Below are positions 8,236 to 15,386 of a DNA stretch of 36,886 nt, in pieces. The number at the start of each line of letters is the position of its first letter. Position 1 is the stretch's first letter. A model generated the notes under the pieces. The model saw only the letters and a list, made by a program, of their open reading frames with translations. It ran no database searches and was not told the origin of the DNA. The translations under genes and the position numbers were made by a program. The stretch comes from Desulfosporosinus sp. Tol-M (GTDB lineage Bacteria; Bacillota; Desulfitobacteriia; Desulfitobacteriales; Desulfitobacteriaceae): contig JQID01000049.1 of assembly GCA_000770645.1 (NCBI GenBank), positions 1-36,886 of the forward strand, read 5' to 3'.

Positions 8236-8607
8236 AGCCATAAATGGCATATGCCTAAAACCATAAAGGGGCAATGAACATGCCAGGAAGATATAGAATA
8301 ATGTCATAAATTAACAAAGATTATTTTCTAAAAGTCTATTTTGATCAGCACTTTTCTGGCTCCGTTTTTCTATATGCTGGACATATCGCAACAATTGCCT
8401 ATATTGAACAAAGAACCCAGTAATTATAGTTCGCTGAAGAAAATTGTCAATCTGCCTATACTCAATAATTTTAAGTGGGTGATTTTCATTAAACATTAAA
8501 TGCTATGTTAAGGATGTTTGATAAGGTCGCCTGTGGTGTAAAGAAGAAGGCAGATTGTAGCATAATGTTAGTAATCCACGAAATGAATCGGGAGAAAGGA
8601 TCCAATA
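8236..8607. other. AT-rich gap, no supported feature
   Basis: 372 bp between repeat copy B and the small gene at 8608. A 61-codon minus-strand open frame (8311-8496) has no ribosome-binding site and no recognised family. No terminator or clear promoter is visible. Confidence 0.4.
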
Positions 8608-8874
8608 ATGTTGGAATACCTCAATTACCAGCAAGAACGTTTTTTCACTTGGTGTGATAATGTAGTGCAAGACTACATTGATCGCGAAGGAACCATGCTC
8701 AAAAAGTGGCGGCCGCGTAAGAACCCGGACGGCAGTTATGATCTGATCTTTTATGTGGTTGCTCGTGGTGAAGCTGTATCCAAGCATGCCGTGCCCGTAC
8801 CGGAGGAGTTTCACGAGTTTCTTGAGCAAGAGTACTTCATCAATCACTCGCCGGACGAAGACGAAGAGAGTTAG
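8608..8874 (+). CDS. Small hypothetical protein, 88 aa
   Basis: ATG 8608 follows GGGAGAAAGG at good spacing. The sequence (MLEYLNYQQERFFTWCDNVV...) is soluble and ends in an acidic tail DEDEES. The balanced composition and the ribosome-binding site argue for a real gene. No domain is recognised. It stands alone, with no same-strand neighbour within 700 bp that is intact. Confidence 0.65.
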   Translation: MLEYLNYQQERFFTWCDNVVQDYIDREGTMLKKWRPRKNPDGSYDLIFYVVARGEAVSKHAVPVPEEFHEFLEQEYFINHSPDEDEES

Positions 8875-9116
8875 TTTGCCCCCCGAACAAATGGCAGAAT
8901 TCTTGACGCCTTAATTATTATGGTTATTGATTTGGCTATTCAATAATTCTTGAGGGAGGGTGCTTGTTCACCTGAGAATGTAGGTGACGAAGGGGTTTCT
9001 TTGGGAATTAGTCCAATTCCGAAGAAGACCTGTAATTATTCACGCATCTATTGTCAGCTAGGAAGAACTGGCTACATGACAAACACAAGGCAAATGTTTT
9101 TCTCGGTCCGAAAAAA

Positions 9117-9374
9117 TCATGGATAAATTCGACCCCCAATACACGGGGAATGGCCTAACACTTTTACCTGAACGGGTAATCCCTTACATTGACGTTCCAC
9201 AGTGCCAAAGGTATCTGAAGTGAGAATATGGATCTCTAGGAACGGGGACAAACTGATGATACTGTCTTTAACGTATTCAAACATTTCTCCGTCTTTGGCT
9301 AACGTCCCGTTAAAATCTAAGAGTAATATTTCCAGGTTCATAGTGTCTTTGCCTGGAATTTTCACCTGAATCAT
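9117..9374 (-). pseudogene. Truncated HAD-superfamily (soluble P-type-ATPase-like) protein
   Basis: 85 aa survive of a family that normally runs to about 150 aa. The N terminus is intact: start MIQVKIPGKDT with GAAAGGCGG upstream, HAD motif I as LLLDFNGTLAKDG, motif II as ILTSDTFGT, then VLGHSP. The remaining half, which should carry the motif III lysine and the motif IV aspartates for Mg binding, is missing. The frame stops at 9117, and no continuation is seen in any frame between 8880 and 9117. Without motifs III and IV no phosphatase activity is expected. Confidence 0.75.
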
Positions 9375-9440
9375 AAACCCGGCCGCCTTTCATTGTTATT
9401 TCAAGATGTTCAATTAAATATAGGATTTCGCTGGATATAA

Positions 9441-9469
9441 GCCCTATCCCTCTGCTGGATAGGGCTTTA
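9441..9469. terminator. Terminator-like hairpin between HAD remnant and DUF5320 region
   Basis: An 11-bp perfect stem (9441-9451 with 9459-9469, AAGCCCTATCC/GGATAGGGCTT) with a 7-base loop. It is followed on the plus strand by TACAAAATTTC, so only a weak T-tract. It sits upstream of the HAD remnant's start and may end an older plus-strand unit. Confidence 0.5.
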
Positions 9470-9600
9470 CAAAATTTCTTTAATCACATTCCCATTAGAC
9501 CTTCCAAAAAATTCAGGCATTTTTCGTCCGAACTGGGACTTTTGGTAATAGAAAAAGGTGTATCCTAGGGGGTGCCAAATATGGGCCGAAAAATAAATGT

Positions 9601-9661
9601 GTTATTGACATATATTTAAAAGAACATATAATAGATGCTATAAAGGACATATGTCAATAAC
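9601..9661 (+). promoter_or_regulatory. Strong sigma-A-type promoter framed by a 13-bp inverted repeat
   Basis: -35 TTGACA at 9605-9610, a 16-base spacer and -10 TATAAT at 9627-9632. A perfect 13-bp inverted repeat lies at 9601-9613 and 9649-9661, so one half covers the -35 box and the other sits just past the likely start site. The right half contains the self-complementary GACATATGTC (9646-9655). This geometry suits a dimeric repressor binding both sides of the promoter. It would drive the DUF5320-DUF134-Mrp stretch. Confidence 0.65.
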
Positions 9662-9687
9662 CAAGAGGAGGCACTCAGCAGCTAGAA

Positions 9688-9947
9688 AGAGATGGAAAGG
9701 GTCCAATGTGACGAACGATGGGCGGAAGAGACAGCGTAGTTTGAGCAGGAGCAAAAGCTGTTCGTAGAGGTGCTGGATTAGGTCAAGGTAAGGTTAAGGT
9801 TAAGGTCTGGGTATTTGCGGCAGACGAGGCTTTGGAAGAAATCTCGCAACAGATCCTAAAGTATTATAAACAGAAAAAGAATTGTCGGAAGAGGAGTTAT
9901 TTGAAAGCAGGCTCAATGTTCTTAGAAAGCAATTAGAGAGCCTATAA
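9688..9947 (+). pseudogene. Broken DUF5320-family gene
   Basis: Reading from 9688 gives RDGKGPM-stop-RTMGGRD...-stop-AGAKAVRRGAGLGQG, which matches the RDGTGPxGxGPMTGRGxG and glycine-rich pattern of DUF5320 proteins. After a frameshift near 9880 the end reads LSEEELFESRLNVLRKQLESL and a stop at 9945. The typical C-terminal coiled-coil is therefore preserved, but two in-frame stops and one frameshift inactivate the gene. DUF5320 genes usually neighbour DUF134 and MinD/Mrp ATPases, as here. A near-perfect promoter at 9605-9632 still drives it. Confidence 0.7.
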
Positions 9948-9953
9948 CTAGGC

Positions 9954-9988
9954 AAAAAAGCAGCAGGGGATGCTCCTGTTACTTTTTT
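9954..9988 (+). terminator. Terminator/attenuator hairpin before DUF134
   Basis: AAAAAAG at 9954-9960 pairs with CTTTTTT at 9982-9988, and AGCAGG pairs with CCTGTT inside. The result is a stem ending in a T-run just after the broken DUF5320 gene and 24 bp before the DUF134 start. It would reduce read-through into DUF134. Confidence 0.55.
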
Positions 9989-10011
9989 GTGGCAAATGAG
10001 GAGAACGAATT

Positions 10012-10416
10012 ATGCCAAGACCAAGAAAATGGAGAAAAGTGTGTTGCTTGCCGGAAAGCAACCGATTTGGACCGCTCAACGTTCCAATTAATCAAGAGCA
10101 TTTTGTGATTATGACTGTCGATGAGTATGAAACGATCCGGCTGGTTGACTTAGAAGGGTTTACGCAGGAAGAGTGTGCCGACCAAATGAATATCGCCCGC
10201 ACAACCGTTCAGCGTATTTATAATGATGCGCGAAAAAAACTGGCGGAATCCTTAGTAAACGGAAAAGTGCTCAAGATAGAGGGCGGAGATTATACACTCT
10301 GTGACGGCCTTGAGAAATCATGCGCTTGTGGCGGTTGCCTCAGACATCGCTGCGGCAGAGATTTTATGGAAGATAAGATGCGAAACTTCCCATCATCGAC
10401 GGATCGCCGGGGATAG
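10012..10416 (+). CDS. DUF134 family putative DNA-binding protein
   Basis: 134 aa. The start [15 protein letters not shown] and the segment [37 protein letters not shown] are typical of DUF134, with a sigma-70 region-4-like helix-turn-helix at ~45-80. A Cys/His cluster ([19 protein letters not shown]) follows and could bind metal. GAGGAG precedes ATG 10012. The family is commonly found beside MinD/Mrp ATPases and NifX-like proteins. The last ~13 residues appear to be read out of frame across the remnant of the next gene (see 10383-10606), so the native C terminus may be altered. Confidence 0.8.
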   Translation: MPRPRKWRKVCCLPESNRFGPLNVPINQEHFVIMTVDEYETIRLVDLEGFTQEECADQMNIARTTVQRIYNDARKKLAESLVNGKVLKIEGGDYTLCDGLEKSCACGGCLRHRCGRDFMEDKMRNFPSSTDRRG

Positions 10417-10606
10417 GATGTCCGTTTATTGCCAACATGGAAAATATAGAAAGAATTGAGTTGTTTTGTCAGAAACACATGCTGCCTTTTGCCGAAGAAT
10501 ACCTTTTGACCCGGACGCCGTGAAAGCAATCAATAATGCCAAGAGTATTGTTGATATAGATTGTGCAGCAGGGCGGGCAGCCGGAAATGTTTTGATAAAA
10601 CTTTAA
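10383..10606 (+). pseudogene. Remnant of MinD-type ATPase with inserted ferredoxin family
   Basis: From 10383 one frame reads [21 protein letters not shown], matching the IIDGPPGIGCPVIAS switch region of MinD-superfamily ATPases. It runs on to IERIELFCQKHMLP. After a frameshift near 10495 the end reads RIPFDPDAVKAINN and stops at 10604, matching that family's C terminus. The P-loop, ferredoxin insert and the stretch between IGCP and the helix are deleted. It overlaps the last codons of DUF134 in another frame, so a deletion probably joined the two genes. Confidence 0.7.
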
Positions 10607-10651
10607 AGATACTCAAGTACTAAAATAATATAACTATAAGGAGATTAACTG

Positions 10652-11485
10652 ATGAGCGAAAATTGTAATCAAACCTGCAGTACCTGCGGTGACGACTGCG
10701 CGGAAAGGAAAGAACCGAAAACCGATTTTTCGGCAAAACCCCATGCACTGAGCAACATCAACAAAGTAATCGGCATTGTAAGCGGAAAGGGCGGAGTGGG
10801 TAAATCACTGGTAACATCAATGCTTGCCGTAACAATGAGCAGAAGAGGCTATCATGCTGCTATCTTAGACGCGGATGTGACAGGACCGTCTATACCCAAA
10901 GCATTTGGGATCACAGAGAAAGCAACGGTCAGTGAATCCGGATTATATCCCATCAAAAGCAAAACTGGAATAGATATTATGTCAATTAACCTGCTCTTGG
11001 CAAATGACACAGATCCTGTAGTTTGGAGGGGACCGCTGATTGCCAACGCAGTCAAGCAGTTTTGGACGGATGTAATCTGGGACGCTGTGGACTTTATGTT
11101 CATCGATATGCCGCCGGGAACCGGAGATGTTCCCCTTACCGTCTTCCAATCCATACAAGTCGATGGATTGATCATTGTGACTTCACCGCAAGAGTTGGTT
11201 TCCATGATTGTCTCCAAAGCGGTCAAGATGGCGGAAATGATGAACATCCCGATCATCGGTTTGGTTGAAAATATGGCCTATTTCCAATGCCCGGACTGCG
11301 CTAAGGAATACAAAATATTCGGAGACAGCCATATTGATAAAATCGCCTGGGAGTACAACCTTAATATTCTTGCCAGGATGCCGATCGATCCTAAACTGGC
11401 GGAAGCCTGTGATCGAGGCATGATTGAACAGTTTGATGGTAACTGGTTTGAAAAAGTCGCTGATATTTTAGAAAAGAAAAAATAG
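10652..11485 (+). CDS. mrp: Mrp/NBP35-family Fe-S cluster carrier ATPase
   Basis: 277 aa. The N-terminal cysteine motif CNQTCSTCGDDC is followed by a deviant Walker A at ~42-57 (GIVSGKGGVGKSL), the DADVTGPS switch, MPPGTGD at ~152 and a C-terminal CPDC at ~213. These features define Mrp/ApbC/Nbp35 proteins, which bind and transfer 4Fe-4S clusters in the cytosol using ATP. TAAGGAG precedes ATG 10652. It is the intact survivor of a cluster in which the neighbouring ATPase and DUF5320 genes are broken. Confidence 0.92.
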   Translation: MSENCNQTCSTCGDDCAERKEPKTDFSAKPHALSNINKVIGIVSGKGGVGKSLVTSMLAVTMSRRGYHAAILDADVTGPSIPKAFGITEKATVSESGLYPIKSKTGIDIMSINLLLANDTDPVVWRGPLIANAVKQFWTDVIWDAVDFMFIDMPPGTGDVPLTVFQSIQVDGLIIVTSPQELVSMIVSKAVKMAEMMNIPIIGLVENMAYFQCPDCAKEYKIFGDSHIDKIAWEYNLNILARMPIDPKLAEACDRGMIEQFDGNWFEKVADILEKKK

Positions 11486-11566
11486 CATCAGCACATGATG
11501 AGTGTGGAATTAAGGTGTTAATACCGCATGTCGAACTAAACGACAAATGAAAGGAGAATTTTTAGG

Positions 11567-11725
11567 TTGAAAGCAATAGTTGATCAAGAAATTTGTATTG
11601 GTTGTGGGCAATGCGTAGATATTTGCCCGATTGAGGCCATTGAACTCGATAATGATATTGCGGTGATAAGTGATGAATGTATTGACTGCAGGTTGGGGAG
11701 GCGGCTACAAAATGGCAATTTATGA
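11567..11725 (+). pseudogene. Truncated 2x[4Fe-4S]-type ferredoxin
   Basis: TTG 11567 follows AAAGGAG and starts a 52-aa reading: MKAIVDQEICIGCGQCVDIC..., a complete first CxxCxxCxxxC motif, then DECIDCRLGRRL. The second motif keeps only its first two cysteines before sequence unrelated to ferredoxin runs to a stop at 11723. The break point coincides with the ribosome-binding site of the next gene, so a deletion has probably fused the ferredoxin to the upstream edge of that gene. A single-cluster protein might still fold, but loss of function is likelier. Confidence 0.7.
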
Positions 11726-12260
11726 ATTTGAGGGGAAAAGACCATCAATCGGCAAGGGAAGCTATATTTCTCCGGAAGCGACCATAATTGGTGACGTTAC
11801 CTTGGGTGAAGGTTGTTATGTGGCTGCCGGCGCACGTATGAGAGGGGACTGGGGTAAAATTACGATTGGAGCAGGTTCCAATATCCAGGAAAACTGTATT
11901 ATTCATGCTACTCCTGGTTGTGAAGCTGTTCTGGGGCCACGGAGTCACATTGGTCACGGGGCGATTCTGCATACGCCTAAGTTCGCTGAACATGTTTTGG
12001 TCGGCATGGGTGCGATCATTATGGATAATGCAAGTATCGGTGACGGCTGTCTGATCGGCGCCGGCGCTTTAGTAGTAGAAAATACGGTTGTTCCGCCTTA
12101 TAAACTTGTCGTCGGGTCGCCGGCTAAAATAGTTGCTGATCTTTCTGATGAAACCGCGCAAAGAAATCTTGATGAAGCAACAAGTTACTACCTTACCTTA
12201 CCTGAACGCAGCCATAAAGGTATTAGGCAAATCAGTTTGGAAGAGGTCATGGAATCCTAA
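11712..12260 (+). CDS. Gamma-carbonic-anhydrase-like hexapeptide-repeat protein 1 (PaaY/CaiE/YrdA-like)
   Basis: 182 aa from ATG 11712 (MAIYEFEGKRPSIGKG), preferred over the ATG at 11670 because GGGGAGG sits 10 bases before it and homologous proteins start here. A left-handed beta-helix of I-G-x-G-x repeats covers ~10-145. The three zinc histidines appear as IIHATPG, GHGAILH (two). A C-terminal helix follows. Such trimers are carbonic anhydrases or CoA-metabolism accessory proteins. Activity cannot be decided from sequence. The gene overlaps the truncated ferredoxin and is 71 bp before a paralogue. Confidence 0.88.
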   Translation: MAIYEFEGKRPSIGKGSYISPEATIIGDVTLGEGCYVAAGARMRGDWGKITIGAGSNIQENCIIHATPGCEAVLGPRSHIGHGAILHTPKFAEHVLVGMGAIIMDNASIGDGCLIGAGALVVENTVVPPYKLVVGSPAKIVADLSDETAQRNLDEATSYYLTLPERSHKGIRQISLEEVMES

Positions 12261-12331
12261 GAATTTTATTGAACCTGAAGAATTAGACGAAACAGGATTT
12301 ATTGCTTCTGTGAATATAGGAGGAATTTAAG

Positions 12332-12859
12332 ATGCTCTACGTTTTTGATGGATACACACCTGAGATAGGGGAGGGTACGTATGTTAGTGAAACAGCAATT
12401 GTGATTGGAAATGTCAAAATAGGAGATAACTGTTATATTGGTCACGGCGCTATCTTACGGGGTGATTATGGCAGAATTGAAATAGATTCAGAAACTGCAG
12501 TGGAAGAAGGGGTGATTATTCATGTACCCCCGGATTCAGTAGGTAGAATCGGCAAGAAAGTTACGTTAGGTCATGGGGCGATCGTTCATTCGGAAGATAT
12601 AGGGGATTGGGCAGTGATTGGGATGGGAGCAATAGTCAGTATTAGGGCTAAAATTGGGACCGGTTCGGTTGTGGCGGAGGGCGCCGTTGTAACAAGGAAT
12701 CAAGTAGTTCCAGAAAAAGTAGTGGTTGGTGGTAATCCGGCTAAAATTATTCGTGAAGTTAAAGAGGATGAATATGTTTTATCGTCGCAGATCAAACATA
12801 TTTATGTTGATTTAGCAGAAAAATACCTAAAAATTGGGATGCCAAGAGTACCGGAATAA
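12332..12859 (+). CDS. Gamma-carbonic-anhydrase-like hexapeptide-repeat protein 2
   Basis: 175 aa with the same start pattern (MLYVFDGYTPEIGEGTYVS) and hexapeptide repeats as the preceding gene. The zinc ligands are at VIIHVPP and LGHGAIVHS. ATG 12332 follows AGGAGG. It differs from its neighbour in the C-terminal helix (KHIYVDLAEKYL). Tandem paralogues suggest a hetero-trimer or divergence of role. The 71-bp gap between them reads as FIEPEELDETGF in one frame, so the first gene's tail may have been altered by a frameshift. Confidence 0.9.
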   Translation: MLYVFDGYTPEIGEGTYVSETAIVIGNVKIGDNCYIGHGAILRGDYGRIEIDSETAVEEGVIIHVPPDSVGRIGKKVTLGHGAIVHSEDIGDWAVIGMGAIVSIRAKIGTGSVVAEGAVVTRNQVVPEKVVVGGNPAKIIREVKEDEYVLSSQIKHIYVDLAEKYLKIGMPRVPE

Positions 12860-12929
12860 TTGCCAGCCGAGTTTTCTTTGAAGATGTAACTCGCGATTGT
12901 GTGTGGATAGTTTCAGTGAAGGAGTCATG

Positions 12930-14099
12930 ATGAGCAACAATCAGCCGATACAGTATACAAAAATCGGTGTACTTGCCATAGCACATATGCTAAATGACAT
13001 GTATAGCAACTTTCTGCCGCAAATGTTTCCCTTTCTCGTCGTCTTACGCGCCGACTTTACAGCCACACGGGCTGCGATTCTCGTTTCTGCCTTTTCGATC
13101 ACATCATCAATGGCCCAGCCTGTATTTGGTTACTATTTAGATCGCCAGGGAAAACGTTGGCTGGTTTACGTTGGTACGTTATGGATGGCTTTCATGCTGA
13201 GTATGACCGGAATAGTGCAAGATTACACTCTGCTTGCAATTTTGGCGGGGCTAGCTGGATTGGGAACTGCAGCTTTTCATCCTCAAGCCTCCACGATGGT
13301 CAATGTATTGAGCGGAGAACATAAGGCCATGATACTGTCCGTGTTCTTTGCTTTTGGTTGTCTTGGTTTCGCCTTAGGACCGCTGCTTTTGGTTCCCTTG
13401 TTCCAAGCTTATGGATTGCAGGCAACCCTTGTTACAGTGATTCCTGGAATTCTGGTCGCTATCTTACTGTTTTTTTCTGTTCCAAGCAATAATTTACTGT
13501 TAGGAAACGCATCAGATTTTTCAGCAGTTTTACTTTCCTTAAAGTCCGCCTCAAAGGAGCTTATAGCCATTATTGGCGTGATTGCCATTCGCGCACTCGC
13601 TTATATGGGCATGTTAACGATGTTCCCTTTATATTTTAAGTCGCAAAATATATCCAATATCGGTGCCAGTCATTTGGTTACGATTATGCTGGCAGCAGGA
13701 GCCTTTGGCGGCGTCATCGGCGGCTTTATCTCTGACAATTTCGGGCGCAAGCGTTTGATAGTTGGCTCCCTCCTTCTTTCCACCCCTTTATTTTTTGCCT
13801 TTTTGAATACCCAAGGTTCGCTAAGCACTGTTTTTCTGACCTTGGCCGGCGCAACTTTGTTATCAAGTAATTCTGTGACGGTGATAGCCGCTCAAGAGGC
13901 CATCCCCAACAACAAAGCAATGGCTGCAGGATTAACTATCGGCTTTGCGGGCGGCATCGGAGGGCTTGCGGTTATCCTTCTGGGCTGCATCGCTGATCTA
14001 TGGGGTTTGCAGACAGTGATCCAAGTGATTTTTTTTCTTCCCCTTATCGCCGCTATGTCTGGTTTATTCATGAGAGCCGACCCTCAGCACGTTCCATGA
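12930..14099 (+). CDS. MFS transporter, fosmidomycin-resistance (Fsr)-like
   Basis: 389 aa. The start is set at the second ATG (12930), five bases after AAGGAG. About 12 hydrophobic segments are visible. The MFS loop 2-3 motif appears as GYYLDRQGKRW near residue 68 and a repeat version as GFISDNFGRKR in the second half. The segment GLGTAAFHPQASTMV is typical of Fsr-type exporters. It would be an inner-membrane efflux or uptake permease. The substrate is unknown. It follows the hexapeptide proteins by 70 bp on the same strand, so it may be co-transcribed. Confidence 0.85.
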   Translation: MSNNQPIQYTKIGVLAIAHMLNDMYSNFLPQMFPFLVVLRADFTATRAAILVSAFSITSSMAQPVFGYYLDRQGKRWLVYVGTLWMAFMLSMTGIVQDYTLLAILAGLAGLGTAAFHPQASTMVNVLSGEHKAMILSVFFAFGCLGFALGPLLLVPLFQAYGLQATLVTVIPGILVAILLFFSVPSNNLLLGNASDFSAVLLSLKSASKELIAIIGVIAIRALAYMGMLTMFPLYFKSQNISNIGASHLVTIMLAAGAFGGVIGGFISDNFGRKRLIVGSLLLSTPLFFAFLNTQGSLSTVFLTLAGATLLSSNSVTVIAAQEAIPNNKAMAAGLTIGFAGGIGGLAVILLGCIADLWGLQTVIQVIFFLPLIAAMSGLFMRADPQHVP

Positions 14100-14186
14100 G
14101 GATGGTGGCACGCTGAGAGAGGTCATGGGGCGATTAGAATATTATCAACGCCGCCCGAAAGTTGGGAGTTACTGAATGGGTTGTTC

Positions 14187-14885
14187 TTACAGTTTACCTT
14201 CGATTTCAAATATTCCTATTGATTTCATGCGGGGGATATAGAAGGGGTATTGTTTTTCACCTGTTTTTATGAGGCGCTGGGATAGAAAACTCGCCAAATC
14301 CTCCAGGCTAATTTCGGGAGAATGGGTCATTACAAAGTTTTTAGCATCCTCTATGGAAAGTAGCGGTTGTCCGAATTCAAAAGAGACTTCTGTGAGGAAA
14401 TATGGTATTCCTTTGTGAATCAATTCCTGTTCAACTTCTTCGGCCGTGTTTTTTTGAAATACTCTGTACTTTTCTGGATAGAGTTCAGCTTGATTATTTT
14501 TGCTAACTACAGCGATAAGCTTTTTGCAGTGGGGCAGAAACTTTTCCAACCCGTGACTGCCAAAAAAACTGATATAGATGACATCCCAACTTTCAGCAAT
14601 GTCATTGCAATCCATCACGCGAGGCTTAATATTTGTGATTTTTCTATCCTCAACACTCTTTTTCAGTGCCTCGATGGCAACCCTGTTAATATCTATGCAA
14701 GTAATGCATTTGATGCTTTTACTTAACTCCAAATCTATCAACCCTAGGCCGCAGCCGATATCACAGAGTGTGGAATAGCCCTCCAATCCGGGGGCAATCA
14801 AACCAGCGATATTTTTAAAAAAGAACGAATACTCATTGGCATCTTGATACCATCTGACAGTATTCGGATTCCAATCAAAATTCAT
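14187..14885 (-). CDS. Class I SAM-dependent methyltransferase
   Basis: 232 aa. SAM-binding motif I is TLCDIGCGLGLID at ~38-50, an acidic ribose-binding residue follows at CIDINRVA, and motif III-like VMDCNDI is near 90. GAAAGGA precedes the ATG at 14885. The substrate is not evident. It is convergent with the MFS gene and separated from the nitrogen region by a mobile-element remnant. Confidence 0.8.
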   Translation of the reverse strand: MNFDWNPNTVRWYQDANEYSFFFKNIAGLIAPGLEGYSTLCDIGCGLGLIDLELSKSIKCITCIDINRVAIEALKKSVEDRKITNIKPRVMDCNDIAESWDVIYISFFGSHGLEKFLPHCKKLIAVVSKNNQAELYPEKYRVFQKNTAEEVEQELIHKGIPYFLTEVSFEFGQPLLSIEDAKNFVMTHSPEISLEDLASFLSQRLIKTGEKQYPFYIPRMKSIGIFEIEGKL

Positions 14886-15203
14886 TACCCACTATCCTTT
14901 CTACGCTTTTTAAGCTAACCTTTTGTCCAGCGGCATATATCCTCACTTTTTCAAAAACCAGCTACGATTCTGAAAGCACTCTGTCTGCCTTTAATCATCA
15001 ATCTGCAGAGTCCACCAATACCCTAATTGAAAAGTACAGATTTAAAATATACATATGAACCCTTCTCAATCGTATTCAAGAAAAGGTATGAAAGTAGTCT
15101 TCAAACAGAACATAACTGCATGCCGCTATTATAACTGCATACTGCAATTAGGACAATAAAAACTATCGAAATTGGGTATTACTTATGAATACTCAATTAC
15201 TTA
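14886..15203. other. AT-rich gap, no feature recognised
   Basis: 318 bp between the methyltransferase start and the short element at 15204. No open frame with a ribosome-binding site and no convincing hairpin is visible. Confidence 0.4.
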
Positions 15204-15361
15204 AGGGGCTGTGTTATAAGTGAATCCCTTATGAAAACAGCCCCATTTTTGGATTGAATAGTCTAAATTTAGTTGGTCTTCCACTGGATAGCTTATTTAT
15301 TGTTAATTCCATAAACTATTACCACTATATTTTTTAGGGACTATGTTTTCACACAGCCCCT
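15204..15361. mobile_element. 158-bp MITE-like element with terminal inverted repeats
   Basis: The ends are perfect 11-bp inverted repeats (AGGGGCTGTGT at 15204-15214, its complement at 15351-15361), and similarity continues inward (ATCCCTTA versus AGTCCCTAA). Each end also folds on itself: the left end has GGGGCTGT/ACAGCCCC (15205-15212 with 15237-15244) before a T-run. No coding sequence lies inside. The tips resemble ISs with GGGGCTGT ends such as IS1182 types; that assignment is inference. It lies 25 bp past the amt stop codon. Confidence 0.55.
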
Positions 15362-15386
15362 AAAGCAGAGAGGACGTGGAGAGGAG

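Noticed and set aside
8311..8496. Minus-strand 61-codon open frame
   Set aside because: AT-rich, no ribosome-binding site upstream, no recognised family; likely chance.
14100..14178. Coding-like stretch after the MFS gene (reads ...EVMGRLEYYQRRPKVGSY, stop)
   Set aside because: Too short, no convincing start, overlaps the end of the MFS frame. Possibly a gene remnant, but no family could be named.
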